Shown here: one piece after another, positions 1 through 6,393 of the stretch
How positions within the stretch are numbered: position 1 is the stretch's first letter
Layout: each line of letters starts with the position of its first letter
Assembly: GCA_002686115.1 (NCBI GenBank)
Contig: NZAF01000178.1
Span: forward strand, 1-8,358
DNA: 8,358 bases
DNA from: Halobacteriovorax sp.
Lineage (GTDB): Bacteria > Bdellovibrionota > Bacteriovoracia > Bacteriovoracales > Bacteriovoracaceae
Direction of reading: 5' to 3'
Notes under the pieces: generated by a model
What the model was told of the DNA's origin: nothing
Databases searched by the model: none
What the model saw: only the letters and a program-made list of their open reading frames with translations
Position numbers and translations under genes: made by a program

Positions 1-1898
1 TGCCTGATTCGCATTTCATCACCGACAAGGACATTGTCGACTTGATGATTAATTTTGTACTCAAAATCAATATTCTTTTCATCTAACTTTGTCTTTACAA
101 TACTAATCGTTTTTTCAATACAATCTTGGATATTAAAAGCCTCTTTATTAAATTCTAACTTCCCACTTTCAATCTTTGAAATATCAAGAATATCATTAAT
201 AATTTGAAGTAACCCCTCAGAACAGTTTTTGATATGCGAGACTTCTTTTAACGTCTCATTATCCAGCTTCTTTTCTAATAAAATGTCTGTAAACCCAAGG
301 ATGCCATTTAAAGGTGTACGAATCTCATGACTCATATTAGCTAAGAAATTCGACTTTGTTTCTAAGGCATTCAAATAGTCTGCTTGAATTTTCTTTTGCT
401 CAGTAATATCAAGCCTAATAGCAATATACTTCTTTATCTTTTCACTATATAACTCTCGCACTGGATATATTGTTGTATCTACCCAATAAAATGATCCATC
501 TTTTCTCTTATTCTTAACTTCACCCTTCCAAACTAGACCAGAGCGAATTGTCTCCCACAAAGTTCTAAAGAAAGCTTTGTCGTGAAAGCCTGAATTTAAA
601 ATTCTATGATCTTGCCCTATGAGTTCTCCACGCGAGAACCCTGAAACTTCGATAAACTTCTCATTAACATATGTAATTCTACCTCTAGCGTCTGTCTCAG
701 CAACAATAGCTGAACTGTCGAGTGCCTTCTTTTGATCATCAACCTGCTTTCTAGAGTCCTGAACATCCTTTGCCATATCGATAAGGGCATTATTAAGAGA
801 GCCTACCTCATCAAGACTATCGGCATATACCAGATCTTTTTCAGTATATATTCCTCGACTAATTCTTCTCGTTAGTTCATGCAGGTTTTCTAACGGTTTT
901 ACAAATTGTCTAGCAAAGAAATAAGAAACTATAGAGGCTACGAGCATTAATAAAACGATGACAAAACCTTCATCGATATAAGAGCGCTGAATATCTCTTG
1001 CGACCAAATTTTCAGCTAAAGATAAACTAATTGTGAGGTACTGATTAGGATTTAAATCATTGTAAAATAATTTGGTACGATGAATGTTTGGAAGATCAGT
1101 TTTTAAGTTTAATAGGTCTTCATGTTTAAAACTCTCTTGCTTGTCTGTATAAAAATGAAACCCTTTATTATAAGACATTAATGGACGTCCATTTTCATCC
1201 TTAATTAAAAGTACGTGTGTATTTCTTTTGAAGAAATCTAGTCCTTTAAAAAGAGTGGAGTAATTAGCATTAATAAAGATGCCTCCAAAAGGCTTTTGAT
1301 TGTATTCAAAAACAGGAACCCCTGCTCTTAAAACCATTTGAATGGGATAGACTATTTTACCAAATTCTTTATTAGGTGAGATTTTAGAAAAGTAAACTTT
1401 ATAGCGGTACTCTTTTAGAGTATTTAGAAAATAATCTTTCTTCCCTTTTTCTTGCAAATTTTTATCATCAAGAGAGACAACCTTATTTCCAAAACGTTCG
1501 GTCCTTACGATTTCAAGACCATTATTCTCAACGCCGATATAGCGTAATTGCATATACTCTGAATTTATATAGAGCATCTCCTCGAATATTTTTTCTAAAC
1601 GTTTTTTCCACAGCTCAATTGATGAACCATCTACTGGGTCTACTCCATTATTTTTAGTTGCACGCAAAATACCCTTTACAGGTGGAGTGGATGCAAGAAA
1701 GAGAGCATCAGATTTAATTTTTTCAGAGTTATTTTGTATAACTTGAACAATAGACTCTAACTTAAATTTGGTATCAGTATCATAGCTATTTTCAAAGAAC
1801 TCACCATTCTTTTTTAGAGCATAAAAACTAGTAACACTACCTGCAAAGAAGCAAATAAAAAGACCAAAAAATGTAATTTTACTTCGTAATGTTTTCAA
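1..1898 (-). CDS. Membrane sensor histidine kinase (Cache-like, HAMP, PAS, HisKA), C-terminus cut by window edge
   Basis: An open frame of 632 codons runs off the left edge. Residues 8-28 form a first membrane segment and about 310-330 a second. Between them lie about 280 likely periplasmic residues with Cache-like features, such as the stretch GGIFINANYSTLF followed by VLLIKDENGRPL. A HAMP linker spans about 331-385 and a PAS domain about 394-503, ending in DITEQKK. A HisKA domain follows with the H-box NMSHEIRTPLNG, whose phospho-accepting histidine is H524. The last visible residues, GDEMRIR, are those that normally precede the ATPase N-box, so the catalytic domain and any receiver domain lie outside. 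The TTG at 1898 is chosen because the membrane segment follows at once and AAGGTG lies just upstream. The GTG at 1905 is in another frame that closes after eight codons. The protein probably senses a small periplasmic ligand and starts a phosphorelay. Ligand and partner regulator are unknown. Confidence 0.93.
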   Translation of the reverse strand, partial: MKTLRSKITFFGLFICFFAGSVTSFYALKKNGEFFENSYDTDTKFKLESIVQVIQNNSEKIKSDALFLASTPPVKGILRATKNNGVDPVDGSSIELWKKRLEKIFEEMLYINSEYMQLRYIGVENNGLEIVRTERFGNKVVSLDDKNLQEKGKKDYFLNTLKEYRYKVYFSKISPNKEFGKIVYPIQMVLRAGVPVFEYNQKPFGGIFINANYSTLFKGLDFFKRNTHVLLIKDENGRPLMSYNKGFHFYTDKQESFKHEDLLNLKTDLPNIHRTKLFYNDLNPNQYLTISLSLAENLVARDIQRSYIDEGFVIVLLMLVASIVSYFFARQFVKPLENLHELTRRISRGIYTEKDLVYADSLDEVGSLNNALIDMAKDVQDSRKQVDDQKKALDSSAIVAETDARGRITYVNEKFIEVSGFSRGELIGQDHRILNSGFHDKAFFRTLWETIRSGLVWKGEVKNKRKDGSFYWVDTTIYPVRELYSEKIKKYIAIRLDITEQKKIQADYLNALETKSNFLANMSHEIRTPLNGILGFTDILLEKKLDNETLKEVSHIKNCSEGLLQIINDILDISKIESGKLEFNKEAFNIQDCIEKTISIVKTKLDEKNIDFEYKINHQVDNVLVGDEMRIR

Positions 1899-1949
1899 AG
1901 AGCACCTTATTATCTCCTTTATTTATCGACAAATTTTGTGGCGCTCTTT
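1897..1949 (-). promoter_or_regulatory. Possible start-masking hairpin in the kinase mRNA leader
   Basis: On the minus strand AAAGAGCGCC (1949-1940) can pair with GGTGCTCTTT (1906-1897). This gives ten consecutive pairs, one of them G-U in RNA, around a loop of about 33 bases. The 3' arm covers most of the AAGGTG ribosome-binding sequence and the first two bases of the TTG start. A second purine-rich site, AAGGAG (1919-1914), stays in the loop, 15 bases before the TTG. The pairing is seen in the sequence. A regulatory role, for example temperature-dependent or protein-assisted opening, is inference, and no known riboswitch class is recognised. Confidence 0.35.
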
Positions 1950-2065
1950 AGTTAAATATTAATTAAGAATCTTAACATTAGACTGCTAACCCATCTAAAT
2001 AACGACAAATATTTTAATCTTTTCAAGACTTGATAACTCGAAACTTACTTCAATTAAGTCATTTC

Positions 2066-2079
2066 CTGATACACATCAG
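2066..2079 (+). promoter_or_regulatory. CRP/FNR-family binding site upstream of hemN
   Basis: CTGAT-ACAC-ATCAG is a perfect inverted repeat with the five-base arms and four-base spacer of FNR-type sites (consensus TTGAT-N4-ATCAA); one base per arm differs. Its centre, between 2072 and 2073, lies 41.5 bases upstream of the A of the hemN ATG. That is the class II activator position if that A is the transcription start. FNR-family control of hemN is well known in other bacteria. The assignment to this family, rather than another CRP-like protein, is inference. Confidence 0.6.
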
Positions 2080-2101
2080 TGATTAAACTATGAGGTTCCT
2101 C

Positions 2102-2107
2102 TAAATT
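2102..2107 (+). promoter_or_regulatory. Putative -10 element of hemN
   Basis: TAAATT matches TATAAT at four of six positions and occupies -12 to -7 relative to the A of the hemN start codon. This places transcription start at or within a base or two of the ATG. No good -35 is visible, as expected for a promoter activated from -41.5. The hexamer begins with an in-frame TAA stop, which excludes a longer hemN N-terminus. Confidence 0.45.
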
Positions 2108-2113
2108 ACAGAG

Positions 2114-3448
2114 ATGAAAAAGAACTTAGAAGAACTGATTACAAAACATCAAAAAGCACTCCCTCGATATACAAGCTATCCCCCCGCTGGAAAATGGAAT
2201 CAAAAAGAAAATCGTTTGTTATGGTTTGAGGAAATTAAAAGTGTATCTTCACTTACTGGCGTCGATCTCTATATTCATATTCCATACTGCGAATCACTTT
2301 GTTATTATTGTGGGTGCAACAGAACAATTTCTAAAAACAAACTGCTTGGCGACGAATATTTAAGTTACCTAAAAAAAGAGTTTGAATTATATCGACAAGA
2401 ATTAAATACAAGTATTAAAATTCACTCCATCCATCTAGGTGGAGGAACCCCTAATTTTTTAACACCCGAACAGCTAGAAGACTTATTCAGCTACTTTTTA
2501 AAACATCGTCATGGGCAGAGTCTTGATATCGCCATTGAAATTGATCCCCGAACTCTAACAAAGAATCAGGTTCAAGTTTTTAAAAAGTACAGAGTAAAGA
2601 AAGTCTCTTTTGGTATTCAGGACTTTGATCAAAGTGTACAAATTGCTATCAATAGAGTTCAGCCCTATGAGCTTGTCAAAGAGATGGTGCAAAATCTAAG
2701 AGAGTCAATCCCTGAAATAGAAATCAACTTTGATTTAATCTATGGATTACCAAAGCAAAATCTAGAAAGCATCATGAATACTTTGGAGCTTGTCATGAAT
2801 TTAGCTCCTGATACAATAGCTTTTTACTCCTATGCACACCTTCCACAAAGACTTAAAAATCAAAAGCTAATAAAGAATGAAGATTTAAAAAGCGGTATGG
2901 CAAAACTAGAACTTTTTAAATCTGGTCGTGAATTTCTCCTTTCACATGGCTACTCTGCACTAGGCCTTGATCACTTCGCAAAAATTGGAACAAGTCTAGA
3001 CATAGCAAAAAAAGAAAAGAAGCTCACAAGAAATTTTATGGGCCACACAGTCTCAAAGTCTCAAGTGATATTAGGACTTGGTTCGAGTTCAATTTCAAGT
3101 GGCAAAAACTTCATTTATCAAAATGATTCTAACATTAAGGTTTACAAAGAGATGATTGATCAAGGTAGGCTTTACTTTAAAAATGTCCATCAAAATTCTG
3201 ATGATGATAAAAAGAGAAAAGAACTAATTAATAAGATCATGTGTGAACAAGTAATTTCAAATACCGATTTAGACGAAGTAAGTAATAGTGCCTATTTAGA
3301 TGAACTTTTCAAGGATGGTGTTTTTGATAAGAATGAATCTGGCCTTGAAATACATGGTCATGGAATCTACTTTCTTAGAAATATAGCTTCATGTTTTGAT
3401 CGGTATCTGGGAGATAATATTGGGAATAAGTTTTCGAGCTCAATATGA
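2114..3448 (+). CDS. hemN: Oxygen-independent coproporphyrinogen III dehydrogenase (radical SAM)
   Basis: This 444-residue cytosolic enzyme converts coproporphyrinogen III to protoporphyrinogen IX without oxygen, using S-adenosylmethionine and a 4Fe-4S cluster. PRYTSYP at 17-23 is typical of HemN. The cluster motif has C59, C63 and C66 with the extra HemN cysteine C68, and Y53 sits before it as in the E. coli enzyme. GGGTP (109-113) is the SAM-binding glycine motif, and FGIQDF (166-171) and FDLIYGLP (206-213) follow the family. GLDHFAK (284-290), RNFMGHT (306-312) and the C-terminal RNIASCFDRYL separate true HemN from the HemW group. Length is close to E. coli HemN (457). The ATG is fixed by an in-frame stop 12 bases upstream. 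There is no usable Shine-Dalgarno sequence, so a leaderless mRNA is likely. The gene probably responds to oxygen through the upstream palindrome. Its stop codon abuts the stop of the opposing gene with no spacer. Confidence 0.95.
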   Translation: MKKNLEELITKHQKALPRYTSYPPAGKWNQKENRLLWFEEIKSVSSLTGVDLYIHIPYCESLCYYCGCNRTISKNKLLGDEYLSYLKKEFELYRQELNTSIKIHSIHLGGGTPNFLTPEQLEDLFSYFLKHRHGQSLDIAIEIDPRTLTKNQVQVFKKYRVKKVSFGIQDFDQSVQIAINRVQPYELVKEMVQNLRESIPEIEINFDLIYGLPKQNLESIMNTLELVMNLAPDTIAFYSYAHLPQRLKNQKLIKNEDLKSGMAKLELFKSGREFLLSHGYSALGLDHFAKIGTSLDIAKKEKKLTRNFMGHTVSKSQVILGLGSSSISSGKNFIYQNDSNIKVYKEMIDQGRLYFKNVHQNSDDDKKRKELINKIMCEQVISNTDLDEVSNSAYLDELFKDGVFDKNESGLEIHGHGIYFLRNIASCFDRYLGDNIGNKFSSSI

Positions 3449-4114
3449 TTACTTTGAAAGCCAGTTTTTTAAAAGTTTAATCTTCTCTTGATAATCATTA
3501 TCTTCAATTTGTTCTAAAGAGTCTGCTCGAAACACTTTTAAATAAGTTTCGAGTAGCCTGTGAATTCTAGTTTTTTGACGAGCACTTTTGTTTTCTAACA
3601 TAAAATGGAAGCTTTTTTCAGTATACTTCATTAAGTCAGATCTTCTTAATGAATGTAAGTACATATCATAACAGTTATATTCTGATGTTTTACAATATCC
3701 TAAGAACGTATTTGCGACTTGAAAGTAAAAAAGATTATCGTCCGTTGCCATAGGTGTCGCGTTGTTTGCAATCGCTCTCTCTAACTGTGCAATAAGCTCT
3801 TCGTTGTCTTTTTCTAACTCTCTTATTAGAGTTCTTCTTACAACAAGACTTGGAGTAAGATCTTCTTTAAAGTATTCAGGATGACTATAAAGTTTTAATA
3901 TTATCTCTACCTTTTCATCTCTAGATAAATCTTCCTGCTCAATCAAAGCGTGAAAAAAAGAAGTGATTCTTTGATCTATTTGAACTTTTCCTTCTAGTAA
4001 GTTGAGAATGATAAGATCATTTTGACCTCTTGAGTACAATCGCTTTAAATCCTTAAGTTCTACACCGTGTACGACATTAAAACTGATCAATATAAATACA
4101 ACTAGGTACTTCAT
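3449..4114 (-). CDS. Secreted protein of unknown function, coupled to the transglycosylase gene
   Basis: I do not recognise this 221-residue protein. Residues 1-17 look like a Sec signal peptide: one lysine near the start, a hydrophobic core, and likely cleavage after VHG. The mature part is rich in charged residues and appears largely helical, with KVEIILKLYSHPEYF at about 68-82 and a highly charged helix at about 97-117. Two cysteines, C141 and C148, could form a local disulfide. A helical-repeat scaffold is possible, but no repeat consensus is clear by eye. The ATG overlaps the stop of the upstream gene (ATGA), and an AGAGGA site lies six bases before it within that gene's last codons. The two are therefore almost certainly co-transcribed and translationally coupled. 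The partner's role suggests work at the cell wall; that is inference from context only. Confidence 0.85.
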   Translation of the reverse strand: MKYLVVFILISFNVVHGVELKDLKRLYSRGQNDLIILNLLEGKVQIDQRITSFFHALIEQEDLSRDEKVEIILKLYSHPEYFKEDLTPSLVVRRTLIRELEKDNEELIAQLERAIANNATPMATDDNLFYFQVANTFLGYCKTSEYNCYDMYLHSLRRSDLMKYTEKSFHFMLENKSARQKTRIHRLLETYLKVFRADSLEQIEDNDYQEKIKLLKNWLSK

Positions 4115-5784
4115 TTAAAATCCTCTATAAAGTGCTTGTAAAGACCACCAGCATCTCCACACACACCAACAATTTTTGCGACAGCACATCTACCTATACA
4201 TTGAGCTTTTATTGGTGATAAAAATTGGATATCTCTATAAACACTAGGCTTTCTCTTATTAACTTCTTCATACAATTTTGCAGCTTTTTTTAAACGTGCT
4301 AAGCCACGAACATACGCCATTGCAAGCAAACGATCTTTTTCAACATCATCGACCAAACTTAAATGCTCTACGCCCCTAAGGTTTTCATGATAAAGTCTAA
4401 ACATAGCTTCGACTGAAGCCTCTGGGTCAAATATACTCGCAAGCTTTTCTCCCTCTCGATTTCTATCACCAGGTAAATATAGCTTTCTGTCATGCTTATA
4501 CTTTTCCAGTAATTTAGGGTCGTTTTTTAAATCAGGGTTCAGCTGATAAATTTCCTCTTCACTCTTGTACCACGCGAGTCCATAGGCATGTGCATTATTA
4601 GCTCCAAATTGACCTAAACCACGTCCCCATAATACAGACTTAGATGTATTTGCATTATGACTACAATTTTTCACAATACCAATCTGTCTTTTATAATTAC
4701 ATTTTTCATGCTTATTTTCACGTGTTCTTATAAATCCTGACTCTGTTTGAATTTGGGCTTTTATAAGAGCTGGGCTTACTCCCTTATACTTCTCTGCCAT
4801 TTCTTTTATGATATAGTCGTATTGATCTCTTCTTTTCTGATCATTTAATGGTTTTTCATCTTTTGCACACTTAAATTTTTTCTTTAGGCCTTGATCTTGA
4901 TAACATCTAGTAAGATCACACTTATACTTCTTCTTTTCATTAAACTTCTCTTCACTACTTGCTAGCTCTAACTCGCTCTCAGTGACTGCTTCGACAACAT
5001 CTGATGTAAATTCATTAGTCTTTCCACCTTGAGTAGAGACCTCTTCGTCACAAGGTTTTTGAGAACTCTCTTTAACATCTTGTTCATCAAGTCGAGCAAT
5101 ATCTTGCTCTTCTTTTAATTTCTCTTTTTTAACATTTTCCTTAGATCTTAGTCTTACATAACCACCATAAATCCACCCAACTTTATTATTAAATTCCACT
5201 TTGTAGTAAGGACGTAGACTTTCTTTTCCATCTTCAGTGTGGGGCATAAGAACAGAGTCTAGAATTTTAAGTTCATCATTTACGCCGGGCCATCCAATTT
5301 TCTCAGGAACATCTAGACCGTTCTTCTTTGCTTCAAGATAACTTTCATGATTGACTCCTGGTTTTGCATAGAGAGTTCTGATTTTATCAGTCGTGAAAGC
5401 TATATCATCCTTATTCCTTACTAGATGATCCTTAAACTGGTTATCTTGTAAGTCTTGAGAATATCTCCAGCTTGTATTGACGTAAGCTTCTCCTAAAAAA
5501 GGACTTAGATGATCAACAACTTTTACCTTCCCCCAATCTTTTTTATCAGATGGACACACCGAAAATACCTCTCCCGGTCGTATAACAACTTTCTCACTTC
5601 CAAAGCTTAATTGAGATGACTTTGAACTTGCTTGAGTTCTTACGTTTAAATTAGGGTCTTCGATTTGCTCACTTACAAGACGATCCCCTGTACTACTATC
5701 TTTAACTCTTAAAAGCCTCGGACTTTTACAGTTCGCAAATGCTCTTGCCCAAAAAATTAAAGATAGAATGATACACAACTTCAT
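4111..5784 (-). CDS. Secreted lytic transglycosylase-like protein with two SH3-like domains
   Basis: This 557-residue protein has a signal peptide (1-18, cleavage likely after AFA, just before N18-C19). Two bacterial SH3-like regions follow: about 40-110, starting LNVRTQASS, and about 130-213, ending YYKVEFNNKVGWIYGGYVRL. A charged linker with little predicted structure runs from about 214 to 285. The C-terminal half resembles SLT/GH23 lytic transglycosylases: ALIKAQIQTESGF with candidate catalytic E348, GRGLGQF (387-393) matching the GLMQ motif, FDPEAS (452-457), and AMAYVRGLA (488-496) in place of the AYNaG motif. Such enzymes cleave peptidoglycan glycan strands. The spacings E348-to-GLGQ (about 40) and GLGQ-to-FDPE (about 60) exceed the usual family values, so inserts are present. 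Many cysteines in the mature part suggest disulfides in the periplasm or outside. An in-frame TAA stands one codon before the ATG, fixing the start, and no Shine-Dalgarno sequence precedes it. Activity is inferred, not certain. Confidence 0.85.
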   Translation of the reverse strand: MKLCIILSLIFWARAFANCKSPRLLRVKDSSTGDRLVSEQIEDPNLNVRTQASSKSSQLSFGSEKVVIRPGEVFSVCPSDKKDWGKVKVVDHLSPFLGEAYVNTSWRYSQDLQDNQFKDHLVRNKDDIAFTTDKIRTLYAKPGVNHESYLEAKKNGLDVPEKIGWPGVNDELKILDSVLMPHTEDGKESLRPYYKVEFNNKVGWIYGGYVRLRSKENVKKEKLKEEQDIARLDEQDVKESSQKPCDEEVSTQGGKTNEFTSDVVEAVTESELELASSEEKFNEKKKYKCDLTRCYQDQGLKKKFKCAKDEKPLNDQKRRDQYDYIIKEMAEKYKGVSPALIKAQIQTESGFIRTRENKHEKCNYKRQIGIVKNCSHNANTSKSVLWGRGLGQFGANNAHAYGLAWYKSEEEIYQLNPDLKNDPKLLEKYKHDRKLYLPGDRNREGEKLASIFDPEASVEAMFRLYHENLRGVEHLSLVDDVEKDRLLAMAYVRGLARLKKAAKLYEEVNKRKPSVYRDIQFLSPIKAQCIGRCAVAKIVGVCGDAGGLYKHFIEDFK

Positions 5785-5790
5785 TAGTTA

Positions 5791-5796
5791 GGTATC
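5791..5796 (-). promoter_or_regulatory. Weak -10-like element before the transglycosylase gene
   Basis: GATACC lies at -12 to -7 from the A of the start codon at 5784. It matches TATAAT at only three of six positions and has no clear -35. It is listed because the gene has no ribosome-binding site and the position equals that of the -10 elements of the two plus-strand genes here. A perfect TATAAT further upstream (5925-5920, minus strand) also lacks a -35; it would give a leader of roughly 130 bases. Confidence 0.2.
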
Positions 5797-5876
5797 GGTT
5801 ATTTCAGAATAAAAAGTTAGCCAAGCAATTTAAATTAAAAGACTTTACTAAGAAAATGGGATTTCGCCAGCTTTTC

Positions 5877-5906
5877 TTGACAACAGCGCTCCGGTAATTG
5901 TCTAAA
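5877..5906 (+). promoter_or_regulatory. Candidate promoter with overlapping inverted repeat in the divergent region
   Basis: TTGACA (5877-5882) is a perfect -35. TCTAAA (5901-5906), 18 bases on, matches the -10 consensus at four of six positions. The arms GACAA (5879-5883) and TTGTC (5898-5902) form an inverted repeat around a relatively GC-rich 14-base centre and overlap the -35, so a repressor could bind here. The transcript would start near 5912-5914, about 70 bases before the plus-strand gene at 5981, whose own -10 looks stronger. The region 5785-5980 otherwise shows no gene. Confidence 0.3.
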
Positions 5907-5965
5907 GTATTGAAAATAAATTATAAGAACAGATTCGTCCTACAAGACCACAAAATTCTCTAATA

Positions 5966-5974
5966 TGCTATAAT
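5966..5974 (+). promoter_or_regulatory. Perfect extended -10 promoter element of the 5981 gene
   Basis: TGCTATAAT contains the extended -10 TGn and a perfect TATAAT (5969-5974). The hexamer occupies exactly -12 to -7 from the A of the ATG at 5981, so transcription should begin at or beside the start codon. The upstream -35 match is poor, which extended -10 promoters tolerate. This is the clearest case in the window for a leaderless message. Confidence 0.75.
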
Positions 5975-5980
5975 AACTGC

Positions 5981-6385
5981 ATGCAAGTAAAAAAGTTGAT
6001 TTTTTTAGCATTGATAGCTTTCAATACCTTTGCTTGGCAAAAGGAATATAAGTCATATTTGAAAAAGTGTGACACTAAATCCTTCAAAGCTTTCTACAAT
6101 AAATTTAGCCATATACCATTTAACAATAGAGATAGAAATGAGTTAGAAAATCATCTCACTCACTTATACTTCTCTTCTCATATGTCCACGCATGACCAAT
6201 ACTATCTTGACTTTGCTCCTTGTGGATCACATTTTTCTTTATTTTATTTACAATTAACGACACAGGGAAAAGCACAAGACCTCATTCTTAATGAGTGGCT
6301 TAAGTGCTTTGAGAATAAGTATAAGAACAAAACTATGCCTCAAGTAATTAAAGAAAATCTTAAATGTGCAAAAAAGAGTTTCTAG
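5981..6385 (+). CDS. Small secreted cysteine-containing protein, function unknown
   Basis: I do not recognise this 134-residue protein. Residues 1-18 form a clear Sec signal peptide (K4-K5, hydrophobic core LIFLALIAF, cleavage likely after TFA). The mature protein is about 116 residues, basic, rich in aromatic residues, lysine and asparagine, with four cysteines at 30, 81, 109 and 129. An even number in a short exported protein is consistent with two disulfides and a compact fold. There is no ribosome-binding site before the ATG, while a perfect extended -10 ends six bases upstream, so the message is probably leaderless. The gene stands alone on the plus strand. Its stop codon overlaps the opposing gene's stop within one CTAG tetranucleotide. 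The signal peptide and strong promoter argue that it is a real gene. Confidence 0.8.
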   Translation: MQVKKLIFLALIAFNTFAWQKEYKSYLKKCDTKSFKAFYNKFSHIPFNNRDRNELENHLTHLYFSSHMSTHDQYYLDFAPCGSHFSLFYLQLTTQGKAQDLILNEWLKCFENKYKNKTMPQVIKENLKCAKKSF

Positions 6386-6393
6386 TAAAAACT
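6370..6393 (-). terminator. Weak candidate terminator for the minus-strand genes
   Basis: Reading leftward, AGTTT (6393-6389) can pair with AAACT (6381-6377) around a seven-base loop holding the stop codon, and CTTTTTT follows immediately. The stem is only five AT-rich pairs, so termination would be inefficient. If real, it lies within the last codons of the opposing plus-strand gene. Confidence 0.2.

Noticed and set aside
1903..1905. GTG as the kinase start codon
   Set aside because: Although it follows AAGGAG at a reasonable distance, its frame meets TAA after eight codons and is not the kinase frame.
1963..1975. Palindrome TTAAGA-A-TCTTAA in the kinase/hemN intergenic region
   Set aside because: It is short and made almost only of A and T in AT-rich sequence, with no link to a promoter, so it is likely chance.
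1899..2113. tRNA, small RNA or small gene in the longer intergenic regions (also 5785-5980)
   Set aside because: No cloverleaf, no GC-rich terminator hairpin and no open frame with a ribosome-binding site was found in either region.
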